Shown: positions 34,635 through 42,970 of the stretch, piece after piece | How positions within the stretch are numbered: position 1 is the first letter of the stretch | Layout of the letters: the number at the start of each line of letters is the position of its first letter | Source of the DNA: Thermohalobaculum sp965263335 | GTDB taxonomy: Bacteria; Pseudomonadota; Alphaproteobacteria; Rhodobacterales; Rhodobacteraceae | DNA length: 64,000 nt | Assembly (NCBI GenBank): GCA_965263335.1 | Contig: CBDHHE010000001.1 | Location: 496,001 to 560,000, forward strand | Reading direction: 5' to 3' | Position numbers and translations under genes: made by a program | Notes under the pieces: model-generated | Seen by the model: the letters and a program-made list of their open reading frames with translations, nothing else | The model's database searches: none | What the model was told of the DNA's origin: nothing

Positions 34635-35627
34635 ATGATGGCAGACGGTGGTGGCATGAGCGGCGCGGACAAGCCCACAATGGACCTGTCGGTGCGCGAG
34701 CTGTTCGGTATCGACACCGATATGATGGTGAAGGGTTTCGCTGAGCGTGGCGAGCGGGTCCCTGACATTGACGAAACTTATCGTTTTGATCGTGATACGA
34801 CGATGGCGATCCTTGCGGGGTTCGCGCACAATCGACGGGTCATGATCCAGGGCTACCATGGCACTGGCAAGTCCACCCACATCGAGCAGGTCGCGGCCCG
34901 ACTGAACTGGCAATGTGTACGAGTGAACCTCGACAGTCACATCAGCCGGATCGATCTGATCGGCAAGGACGCAATCAAACTCAAGGATGGCGTTCAGGTC
35001 ACGGAGTTCCAGGAAGGCATTCTCCCCTGGGCACTGTCGACCCCCACAGCGATTGTGTTCGACGAGTATGACGCCGGTCGTCCAGACGTGATGTTCGTCA
35101 TCCAGCGCGTTCTCGAAGTGGACGGCAAGCTCACGCTGCTGGACCAGAACCAGGTGATCAGGCCGCACCCGTCGTTCCGATTGTTCGCAACGGCCAACAC
35201 AGTGGGTCTTGGCGACACGACCGGGCTCTACCACGGCACGCAGCAGATCAACCAAGGCCAGATGGATCGTTGGTCGGTGGTGACCACGCTGAACTATCTT
35301 CCGCATGACGACGAAGCGGAGATCGTGCTCGCAAAGTGCCCCGAATATCGTGGCGGGCGCGAGAAGGTGATCTCCCAGATGGTGACCGTGGCGGACCTCA
35401 GCCGGAACGCCTTCATGAACGGCGACGTGTCGACCGTCATGTCTCCGCGCACGGTGATCACCTGGGCGCAGAACGCCGAGATTTTCGCGGGCGATGTAGG
35501 ATTCGCATTTCGCCTGACGTTCCTCAACAAATGCGATGAGCTGGAACGTGAGACGGTGGCCGAAATCTACCAGAAGTGCTTTGGCGAGGAGTTGCCCGAA
35601 AGTGCCGCGAGCGTCAGCCTGGGGTGA
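34635..35627 (+). CDS. cobS: Cobaltochelatase subunit CobS
   Basis: CobS is the AAA+ ATPase subunit that, with CobT and CobN, inserts cobalt into hydrogenobyrinic acid a,c-diamide in aerobic B12 synthesis. The 330-residue protein has Walker A GYHGTGKST (about 73-81), Walker B TAIVFDEYDAG (about 137) and the arginine/sensor region SPRTVITWAQNA. ATG 34635 gives the usual start; the frame is open upstream. cobT lies 1.7 kb downstream after three other genes. cobN is not in the window. Confidence 0.96.
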   Translation: MMADGGGMSGADKPTMDLSVRELFGIDTDMMVKGFAERGERVPDIDETYRFDRDTTMAILAGFAHNRRVMIQGYHGTGKSTHIEQVAARLNWQCVRVNLDSHISRIDLIGKDAIKLKDGVQVTEFQEGILPWALSTPTAIVFDEYDAGRPDVMFVIQRVLEVDGKLTLLDQNQVIRPHPSFRLFATANTVGLGDTTGLYHGTQQINQGQMDRWSVVTTLNYLPHDDEAEIVLAKCPEYRGGREKVISQMVTVADLSRNAFMNGDVSTVMSPRTVITWAQNAEIFAGDVGFAFRLTFLNKCDELERETVAEIYQKCFGEELPESAASVSLG

Positions 35628-36100
35628 TCCACAAGCCTTGGGCCGACGGCGTCATACTCGCGTTCGCGTTGGTCGTGTTCGCGGCATCTTCTTTTGACGA
35701 CGACGTGGCACAAGGCGGCGAGCCTGAGGCTCTGCGGCGGACAGCAGAGCAACTCACCGAGTGTGCCGCGTGGTATACGGTTTTAACTGCCACCTACAAG
35801 AATGATGAAGCATTTTATGCAAGTCGCGAACATAAGTGGGCCCGGGCCCGTAAAAAGTTCCTCACCACTGCCACGACAATCGCAGGGGCGATTTCCCACT
35901 CTGACCCGGAGGAAGTAGCAGATGCCCGTGTCGCGGCACATGCGGAATATGTCCAGAAAATCGCAGAGCACATCCGAGGCGAGCACGATGCGGGCCAGCC
36001 TCCGTTTGGGTCCGGTTCCCGTTCGTACGCAGCACTTGCTGAGTGCAAACGTCTATGGGACTCGGTTGTTGCGCCATTCCTGAAACCGCCTGAGAAGTGA
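35624..36100 (+). CDS. Small exported or membrane-anchored hypothetical protein
   Basis: A 158-residue protein starting with GTG 35624, which overlaps the cobS stop (GTGA). Residues about 5-22 (WADGVILAFALVVFAASSF) form a signal peptide or anchor. The mature part is helical, with two cysteines (LTECAAWY and LAECKRLWD), and probably periplasmic. I do not recognise the family. The overlap with cobS implies coupled expression, but no link to cobalt chelation is evident. Confidence 0.6.
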   Translation: MIHKPWADGVILAFALVVFAASSFDDDVAQGGEPEALRRTAEQLTECAAWYTVLTATYKNDEAFYASREHKWARARKKFLTTATTIAGAISHSDPEEVADARVAAHAEYVQKIAEHIRGEHDAGQPPFGSGSRSYAALAECKRLWDSVVAPFLKPPEK

Positions 36101-36119
36101 GTGGGATGAGGTTGATGAG

Positions 36120-36827
36120 ATGCACATCGGGTTGATCGGCGGGATCGGGCCAGCGGCAACGGTGGTCTACTATGAAAGGCTCGTGCGGCGATTTCGCGAG
36201 GCGGGACGCATGCTGGAGCTTACGATCGTGCAGGCTGATGTGGACACACTGGCGCGCAACGCGCTGGCAGATCAACGCGATGCGCAAGTGCAGATCTATG
36301 TCGATCTTATCGGCCGGCTGAAGCGGGCGGGTGCCGACATCGCGGCGATCACGTCGATTGGCGGACATTTCTGCTATGAAGAGCTTGCTCCCGTCTCACC
36401 TCTACCCCTCGCAAGTGCCCTGGCGCCGATGGACACCTACTTCCAGGCGCACGGGATATCGACGATCGGCGTTCTGGGCACGCGCGCCGTGATGGCAACA
36501 CGGCTCTATGGCCAGCTTTCGAGGACAGCCGCCGTGGTGCCTGATGGCGATCTGGCCGAAATTGGCCAAGATTACATCGACATGGCACTGGAAGGTGTGT
36601 GTTCTGAGGATCGTCGCGAGAGGTTTTTCGAGCGCGGGCGCCAGATGATGACAGGACAGGGGGCCGATGCGATACTGATGGGCGGTACAGACTTGGGTCT
36701 CGCCTTCGATGGACATGATCCCGGCTATCCGGTCGTGGACGCGGTGGACATCCATGTCGAGGCGCTGTTCCGGCTTGCCACAGAGGATACCGCCAGCACG
36801 GCGGCATTGCTCTCTCGACCCTTGTGA
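36120..36827 (+). CDS. Aspartate/glutamate-racemase-fold protein without catalytic cysteines
   Basis: A 235-residue protein of the Asp/Glu racemase superfamily: IGLIGGIGPAATVVYYERLV at the start and ADAILMGGTDLGLAF near residue 185. Family racemases use two cysteines, in CNTxH and GCTE. Here the first is within ITSIGGHFCYEEL, where the aligned cysteine is replaced, and the second motif reads GGTDL, with glycine for cysteine. Normal two-base racemisation is therefore unlikely; a cysteine three residues past the histidine might substitute. It sits between cobS and cobT, 20 bases after the preceding gene. Confidence 0.8.
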   Translation: MHIGLIGGIGPAATVVYYERLVRRFREAGRMLELTIVQADVDTLARNALADQRDAQVQIYVDLIGRLKRAGADIAAITSIGGHFCYEELAPVSPLPLASALAPMDTYFQAHGISTIGVLGTRAVMATRLYGQLSRTAAVVPDGDLAEIGQDYIDMALEGVCSEDRRERFFERGRQMMTGQGADAILMGGTDLGLAFDGHDPGYPVVDAVDIHVEALFRLATEDTASTAALLSRPL

Positions 36828-36861
36828 GACCTGCCCGACGGCGGATACAACGGAGGACAGA

Positions 36862-37293
36862 ATGAGCGCTTCACCCCCCACCGGATACCGCAACGTCAGC
36901 GCATACCTTGTCGTGCCTGATGCTGAGGCTGTGATGGAGTTTGCGAAGTCCGTGTTCGGTGCTGTCGAGGTCGAGCCGCCTGTGCGCCTCGAGAACGGAC
37001 GTTTCATGCATGTCGCACTGGAGATCGGCGACAGTGTGATCATGATGGGCACGCCGGTTGGTGAATTCACCGCTCAAACGGCGATGCTGCACGTGTATGT
37101 TGACGATTGCGATGCGTGTCACGCCAAAGCACTCGCTGCCGGCGGTGTCGAAACGATGGCACCATCCGACCAGATTCATGGAGACCGCGCAGCCTGCGTG
37201 AGCGATGTTGCAGGGAACCTCTGGTGGATCGCGTCCCGAAGAGAAGAAGTGGCGCCCGAGGAGATTGCGCGCCGGGCGATGGAATCCGCATGA
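36862..37293 (+). CDS. VOC-family (glyoxalase/PhnB-like) protein
   Basis: A 143-residue vicinal-oxygen-chelate protein: residues about 11-60 (VSAYLVVPDAEAVMEFAKSV) and 76-125 (LHVYVDDCDACHAKAL, then DPAGNLW-like SDVAGNLWWIASRRE) form the paired beta-alpha-beta-beta-beta modules of a PhnB-like subunit. Such proteins may act on dicarbonyls or bind drugs; no role is defined. ATG 36862 has a perfect GGAGG. Its TGA overlaps the cobT ATG (ATGA). Confidence 0.87.
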   Translation: MSASPPTGYRNVSAYLVVPDAEAVMEFAKSVFGAVEVEPPVRLENGRFMHVALEIGDSVIMMGTPVGEFTAQTAMLHVYVDDCDACHAKALAAGGVETMAPSDQIHGDRAACVSDVAGNLWWIASRREEVAPEEIARRAMESA

Positions 37294-39176
37294 CCAAGAA
37301 GATCGAGAACCCCGCGGACCCGTTCAAGAAGGCGCTTGGTGAGGCCACGCGCGCGCTCGCGGGTGAAGCCGAGCTTGAGGTGACTTACTCTGCGGATCCG
37401 CCGGGCCGCACGAACCAAGGCTTCCGGCTCCCGCAGGTTTCGCGGCGGATGACGCGATCTGAGGTGTTGCTGGCCCGTGGCACGGCCGATGCCTATGCGC
37501 TGCGCCAACGGTTCCACGACACTGAAACAAATGCCCGCTACACACCTCAGGGTGAAATGGCTCGGCAGATCTTTGATGCGCTCGAGACCGCGCGCTGCGA
37601 GGCCATCGGTGCCCGCGCGATGCCGGGAGTTGCCTCCAATCTCGATGCGCGCCTGGCAAACGTTGCTGAGAAGCAGGGGTATGATGGTCTGACCTCGACC
37701 GAGGAAGCGCCGATGCATGAAGCAGCGGCACTCCTTCTGCGCAAGGCGGCAACTGGGCGCGATCTCCCCAAGTCTTCCGCACATCTGCTTGATTTGTGGC
37801 AAGGCTTCTTCGACAGCCATCTCGGAGACGAACTGAACGATATCGGTGAGATGCTCGATGACCAGATGGCGTTTGCCAAGCGCTCCTGGAAGATCATCGA
37901 TGACCTTGGCTTCGGGGATCAGCTCGGCGAGGATCCGGACCGTGAGGAGACGGATGAACTCGACAGTGACAGCGAGGATACGGAAGAGGAGGAATCTCAG
38001 GACGGCGAAGATGGCGGCGAGGACCAGGGTGAGCAGGACGAGTACCTGCCCGATGACATGCGTGGCGAGCAGGACGAGTCCACCGAGGTCGAGCTATCGC
38101 TCGAAGAGAGCGACGCCGACATGGACGAGATGGACGCGATGGAGGCCGACGACTCCATGGCGCCGCCAGAACGTCCGGAGCCCAATCCCGTCTCGGACGC
38201 CGACCCAAACTACAAGGTCTACGAGCAGAAGTACGACGAGGAGATCGCGGCCGAAGAGCTCGCCGACGAAGTGGAGCTAGAGCGCCTGCGTGCCTATCTC
38301 GACAAGCAGCTTGACCCACTCAAAGGTGCGGTTTCACGCTTGGCGAACCGGCTTCAGCGCCGCTTGCAGGCGCAACAGAACCGGAGCTGGGAGTTCGATC
38401 GCGAGGAGGGCCTGCTCGACTGCGGCAGGCTTGCGCGTGTGGTGGCAAACCCGACGACGCCGCTGAGCTTCAAAGTCGAGAAGGACACCCAGTTTCGCGA
38501 CACGATCGTCACCCTGCTGATCGACAATTCGGGCTCCATGCGGGGCCGGCCGATTTCGATCGCAGCGATTTCGGCCGATGTGTTGGCCCGCACGCTCGAG
38601 CGGTGTCAGGTCAAGGTTGAAATACTCGGCTTCACCACGAAGGCTTGGAAAGGTGGCGAGGCTCGCGAGCAATGGCTGGGTGCCGGGCGGCCTGCCAACC
38701 CCGGTCGACTGAACGATTTGCGCCACATCGTCTACAAGCAGGCTGATGCACCGTGGCGGCGGGCACGCAACAATCTCGGTCTGATGATGCGTGAGGGACT
38801 GCTTAAGGAGAACATCGATGGCGAAGCGCTCGAATGGGCGCACCGGCGTATGATGGGGCGCCCAGAGGCACGGCGCATCCTCGTCGTGATCTCGGACGGG
38901 GCACCGGTTGATGATTCCACACTCAGCGTCAATCCGTCGAACTATCTCGAGCGCCACTTGCGGGACGTGATCGCCATGATCGAACGGCGCCGCTCCGTCG
39001 AGCTTGTCGCCATCGGTATCGGACATGATGTGACGCGCTACTACGAACGTGCGGTCACGATCACGGATGCCGAACAGCTTGCCGGTGCGATTACCGAGCA
39101 GTTGGCCGCCTTGTTCGACTCCGATCCGCGGGCGCATGCGCGCTCGCTTCGTCGATCCGGCCGCCGCGCGGCCTGA
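37290..39176 (+). CDS. cobT: Cobaltochelatase subunit CobT
   Basis: CobT is the adaptor of the CobNST cobaltochelatase in aerobic B12 synthesis. The 628-residue protein has an N-terminal cobT domain (SRRMTRSEVLLARGTADAYA), a long acidic linker at about 210-305 (runs such as DSDSEDTEEEESQDGEDGGE), and a C-terminal von Willebrand A domain with MIDAS DNSGSMRG (about 412). ATG 37290 overlaps the VOC stop, indicating coupling. Length matches the family. Confidence 0.96.
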   Translation: MTKKIENPADPFKKALGEATRALAGEAELEVTYSADPPGRTNQGFRLPQVSRRMTRSEVLLARGTADAYALRQRFHDTETNARYTPQGEMARQIFDALETARCEAIGARAMPGVASNLDARLANVAEKQGYDGLTSTEEAPMHEAAALLLRKAATGRDLPKSSAHLLDLWQGFFDSHLGDELNDIGEMLDDQMAFAKRSWKIIDDLGFGDQLGEDPDREETDELDSDSEDTEEEESQDGEDGGEDQGEQDEYLPDDMRGEQDESTEVELSLEESDADMDEMDAMEADDSMAPPERPEPNPVSDADPNYKVYEQKYDEEIAAEELADEVELERLRAYLDKQLDPLKGAVSRLANRLQRRLQAQQNRSWEFDREEGLLDCGRLARVVANPTTPLSFKVEKDTQFRDTIVTLLIDNSGSMRGRPISIAAISADVLARTLERCQVKVEILGFTTKAWKGGEAREQWLGAGRPANPGRLNDLRHIVYKQADAPWRRARNNLGLMMREGLLKENIDGEALEWAHRRMMGRPEARRILVVISDGAPVDDSTLSVNPSNYLERHLRDVIAMIERRRSVELVAIGIGHDVTRYYERAVTITDAEQLAGAITEQLAALFDSDPRAHARSLRRSGRRAA

Positions 39177-39332
39177 GCATATGGACGCGACGATTCCGGC
39201 TTGGCTGTGCCACATGCGCAGGTGTCGACGTGCGCCGCGGGCGGGCGCGTGCCATGTGCGGATCGTTGGCGCGGCGCATTGGCTGTTTGCTCAGACCAGG
39301 TCTTTTGCAACATCTTTGGCGCTTGATCGTTG

Positions 39333-40868
39333 ATGCGGAGCCTGATGGAGTTCGGAGAGCTGAGCCGCGCCGAGCAAGAGTTTGCAGCCGCCTGCCAGAG
39401 CGGCGATCTCTGCACACTGGGTGACGGCACAAGACCGGACGAGGAACTGCCAATACGCACCATTCGCGGCGCGCTCGTTCGTTTCTTCGCCTTGGGAGGG
39501 GCAGCCGAGACGCCTACCCACGAGCGTGGTGTCCAGCTGAAGGGCGCGTTGGTCAACGGTCACTTCGATCTTTCGGGTGCGGACAGTGACTGCGATCTGG
39601 TTCTGAAGTCCTGCAGGTTTCGGCGCGCCCCTGTGTTGGCCGGGGCGAGGCTGCGCTCTCTTGACCTCTCCGGGTCGTTCTGCGTTGGCATGAACGCCGA
39701 AGGACTGACCACCGACGGCGCTGTGATGGTGCGGGATGGGTTCGAGGCGCAGGGCACGGTGCGACTGGTGCGTGCGCGCATCGGAGCGGATCTCGATTGT
39801 TCGGGCGGCTCGTTCGACGGCGGCGGCGCCGATGCACTGAATGCAGACGGCGCGCGCATAGAAGGTTCCGTGTTCTGCCGCCCGGTCTCGGGTGAGGCGG
39901 GTGAGCGTCCGTTTCAGGCTCTCGGGACTGTGCGTCTGATCTCCGCTGAGATCGGCGACAGTGTGATGGTCACCGGTGCCGATATGAATGCGGGAGAGCA
40001 GAAATACGCGTTGTCGCTCGCGCTCGTGACGATCCGGCGCCAGCTCACACTGCGGGGGTTCCGGCGCTTCGATGGCCGACTGAACCTCTCAGGCGCGCGA
40101 ACCTATTCTCTGAACGACGATCCGGCCAACGCATCCTCACCGAAAGACATGATCCTCAACGGGTTCAGCTACGTGCACTTTGCGGGCGATTCCCTCAAGG
40201 ACGTGACAACCCGCCTCGACTGGCTGACCCGGCAAAAGCCGGAGGCCTACGGGCAGGACTTCTGGCCTCAACCATACGGCCAGCTCGCCAGTGTGCTGCA
40301 TGCAATGGGCCACGACGCGGATGCGCGCCGCGTGCTCATGACCAAGGAGGCGCTTTCCGGCCAGGTTGCCCGCAGCCGGGCGCGCCATGAGGGCAGGTGG
40401 GGCCGCTGGGTCCTTGTTTGGCTTGCCGACCGCTTTCTCGGGCATGTTGTGGGATATGGATACCGGCCGCATCGTGCAATCGTTTGGGCGCTGATCTTCA
40501 TCATCGGCGGGGCGGTGTTCTTTCAAAGGGTCTGGGAAGCGGGCGATATGGCGCCAGGTGCGGCCCCGGTGCTGGTGTCGGCTGAGTGGCGTCAGGCGCT
40601 GTCGGATGCGCCGGATCACACAGCCGCCCACTGGCTGACAATGGGCGGTGCGGGCCGCGACTACGAGACGTTCCACCCGTTCGCCTATTCGGCCGATCTG
40701 TTCGTGCCGCTGATTGATCTGGGCCAGCAATCATCCTGGTCGCCTTCGACGGACAGAGGGCCGCTTGGTCGGATCGGCTGGTGGCTGCGCTGGGTGCTCG
40801 AGAGCGTCGGTTGGGTGATCACCGCGCTTGGGGCCGCCGCAGTGACGGGGCTTGTGCGACGGGGCTGA
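39333..40868 (+). CDS. Pentapeptide/beta-helix-like membrane protein
   Basis: A protein of about 511 residues. Residues about 55-265 have degenerate repeats of 20-22 residues, such as GTVRLVRARIGADLDCSGGS and GTVRLISAEIGDSVMVTGAD, with LDLSG and LNLSG turns, predicting a right-handed beta-helix. A hydrophilic segment follows, then membrane helices near 370-390 (AIVWALIFIIGGAVFF) and at the C-terminus (WVLESVGWVITALGAAAVTG). Similar proteins are often labelled membrane-associated oxidoreductases without evidence. Start is uncertain (ATG 39333 or ATG 39345). It follows cobT by 156 bases. Confidence 0.65.
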   Translation: MRSLMEFGELSRAEQEFAAACQSGDLCTLGDGTRPDEELPIRTIRGALVRFFALGGAAETPTHERGVQLKGALVNGHFDLSGADSDCDLVLKSCRFRRAPVLAGARLRSLDLSGSFCVGMNAEGLTTDGAVMVRDGFEAQGTVRLVRARIGADLDCSGGSFDGGGADALNADGARIEGSVFCRPVSGEAGERPFQALGTVRLISAEIGDSVMVTGADMNAGEQKYALSLALVTIRRQLTLRGFRRFDGRLNLSGARTYSLNDDPANASSPKDMILNGFSYVHFAGDSLKDVTTRLDWLTRQKPEAYGQDFWPQPYGQLASVLHAMGHDADARRVLMTKEALSGQVARSRARHEGRWGRWVLVWLADRFLGHVVGYGYRPHRAIVWALIFIIGGAVFFQRVWEAGDMAPGAAPVLVSAEWRQALSDAPDHTAAHWLTMGGAGRDYETFHPFAYSADLFVPLIDLGQQSSWSPSTDRGPLGRIGWWLRWVLESVGWVITALGAAAVTGLVRRG

Positions 40869-40903
40869 CGGGGTTTGCGGGCGCTGGCTGAGCCTAGGAT
40901 TGC

Positions 40904-42967
40904 TCAGCGTTCGGTGAATTTGAACTCGATACGGCGGTTTCGTGCGAGGGCCTCAGGACTGTTGCCTGGATCGATCGGTTGGAACTCAGCGAACCCGGCC
41001 GCAGCAAGGCGTTGCGGCGGGATGCCCTCCTCCTCGACGAGATATCGCACCACCGACATCGCGCGGGCCTGGCTCAGTTCCCAGTTGTCCCGGAATCGCC
41101 CCGTGCCCGAGAGCGGGACCCGGTCGGTGTGGCCGTCGACCCGGAGAATCCAGTTGAAATCGGCCGGCACTGTTTGGGCCACGTCCCGTACAACGCCGGC
41201 GATTTTTGCAAGCTCGCCGCGTCCCCGCGGATCCAGATTTGCCGACGCCGATCCGAACAGCACCTCGGACTGCAGCACGAAGCGGTCGCCGACGATCGTG
41301 ATGCCCTGGCGCCCGCCCAGCACGTCGCGCATGCGTCCAAAGAATTCTGAACGGAAGCGGCTGAGCTCGCCCACCTTCTGTGCCAGCGCCTGATTGAGCT
41401 GGCTGCCGAGCTCCGCGATCTGCACCTGTGCCGTCTCGTCACGTTCGATTGCGTCGTCCAGCAATGCCTGCAGCGCGCCGAGCTGATTGTTCAGCTCTCG
41501 GACCTGGGCATTCAACAGGGCGACGGTGCGCTGGTCCTGTGCGCTCTGTGCCTCGGCTTCCGCAAGCTTTGACTCCGCCAGCGCACGCAGGGCAGCTTCG
41601 CGGTCGAGCGCTTCGCCCGCATCACCGCCACTCGCCACGAGCTCTCGCCGTGCCGCCTCTGCAGCGGCCAGAAGCGTGAGCGTCTCTTCCGCCTCGGCCC
41701 GTGCCTGCTCGAGCGCCAGGGTCACCGCGTCGAGTTCGGCCGCCCCCTCTTCGAGTTTTTCCCGCAACGCCTGCGCCGCCGCCGCCTCTGCAGCGCGTGC
41801 TTCTTCGGCCGCGGTCAGCCGGCTTGCCAGGTCTGCAGCGCGAGCCAGCGCGGCCTCGAGATCCACTTCCAGACTTCCGGCGCTCGACTCGGCGGAGCTG
41901 AGTGCGCTCGACGCCGTGTCGCGCTCCCGCTCGAGCTTGGCGATTGTCGCCAGCGCCAGCGCCTGCTCCGAGGACAGCTGCTCGAACGATTCGAGCGCCT
42001 CCCGATTGCGCGCCGCGAGTTCCTCCAGACGGGCCGCGCGTTCTTCAGCCGTCTCGGCAAGCTGGTCGCGTTCGGCTTGCAGCGCTTCGATCAGCGCTAG
42101 AGCCGAGGCGCGCTCGGTTCCAAGGGCCTCGAGTTCTTCGAGACGCTGTGCCAGCTCAGCATCGCGACCGGAGTTGGCGCTTTCCAGCTGCGCAATCATG
42201 GCAAGCGATGCCGTCTGCGCACTGTCGAGCGATTCAATCCGTGCCAACAGGTCCTTGCCTTCGGCTTCGAGCCGTGCGGCCAGTGCCACGGCGGCGCGGC
42301 GGTCTGCATCGAGCGTGCTCAACTCGGCGGCCTGCAGCTCCCGATCCTTCTCGAGCTGCGCGATCGTGGCCTCCAGAGCCTCGCGTCGCGCCGCAGCCAG
42401 ACGCGCTGCCTCTGCCGTCGCGTCCGTTTCCTCCCGCAACGCCGAGAGTTGAGCCTTCAGGACATCCTCGCGAGATGCCTGCTGGGCAATCTGGTTCTCA
42501 AGGCGGCTCACAACGGCTTCACGCTCGGTCTGCTTTGCGCTCAGGGCGGCCAGCGCTGCATCCAAACGATCAACCTCCGCACGCTCCCTGTCGAGCTGCC
42601 CGGTCATCGCGGCGAGCGCGGTTTCAAGCCGGTCTGTCTCGGCCCGCTCTTGTGTCAGCGTCGCCCGCAGCGTACCGGCTTCGGTATCGAGTGCCGCTGC
42701 ACGGTCGCGTTCCAGACCAAGCGCGTTCGACAACGCTGCAAGCTGCCCCGTCAGTTGCGAGATCTGATCCTCGCTTTGAACAAGCTCGGATTCGAGTGTC
42801 TTCAGCTTGATGTCTTGCCCGGAGATCCGCTCGCGCAGCGTGAACTGGAAGATCATGAAGATCGAGAGCACGAACATCAGGATCAACAGAAGGGCGGTGA
42901 GCGCGTCGACGAAGCCCGGCCAGATCGAGGCTTCGAAGCGAGCACCGCTGCGCCGTGTCATCGCCAT
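40904..42967 (-). CDS. MotB-like protein: membrane anchor, giant coiled coil, OmpA domain
   Basis: A 687-residue protein with one membrane helix (FVDALTALLLILMFVLSIFM, about 19-38), a nearly uninterrupted coiled coil from about 50 to 535, and a C-terminal OmpA-like peptidoglycan-binding domain (VDGHTDRVPLSGTG near 600, NRRIEFKF at the end). The anchor Asp in FVDALTALL resembles the proton-binding residue of MotB/ExbD/TolR helices. It follows the MotA/ExbB-like gene by 3 bases, so the two form one complex. The coiled coil should span the periplasm. Role unknown; cell division, envelope linkage or secretion are possibilities. Confidence 0.85.
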   Translation of the reverse strand: MAMTRRSGARFEASIWPGFVDALTALLLILMFVLSIFMIFQFTLRERISGQDIKLKTLESELVQSEDQISQLTGQLAALSNALGLERDRAAALDTEAGTLRATLTQERAETDRLETALAAMTGQLDRERAEVDRLDAALAALSAKQTEREAVVSRLENQIAQQASREDVLKAQLSALREETDATAEAARLAAARREALEATIAQLEKDRELQAAELSTLDADRRAAVALAARLEAEGKDLLARIESLDSAQTASLAMIAQLESANSGRDAELAQRLEELEALGTERASALALIEALQAERDQLAETAEERAARLEELAARNREALESFEQLSSEQALALATIAKLERERDTASSALSSAESSAGSLEVDLEAALARAADLASRLTAAEEARAAEAAAAQALREKLEEGAAELDAVTLALEQARAEAEETLTLLAAAEAARRELVASGGDAGEALDREAALRALAESKLAEAEAQSAQDQRTVALLNAQVRELNNQLGALQALLDDAIERDETAQVQIAELGSQLNQALAQKVGELSRFRSEFFGRMRDVLGGRQGITIVGDRFVLQSEVLFGSASANLDPRGRGELAKIAGVVRDVAQTVPADFNWILRVDGHTDRVPLSGTGRFRDNWELSQARAMSVVRYLVEEEGIPPQRLAAAGFAEFQPIDPGNSPEALARNRRIEFKFTER

Positions 42968-42970
42968 GGC

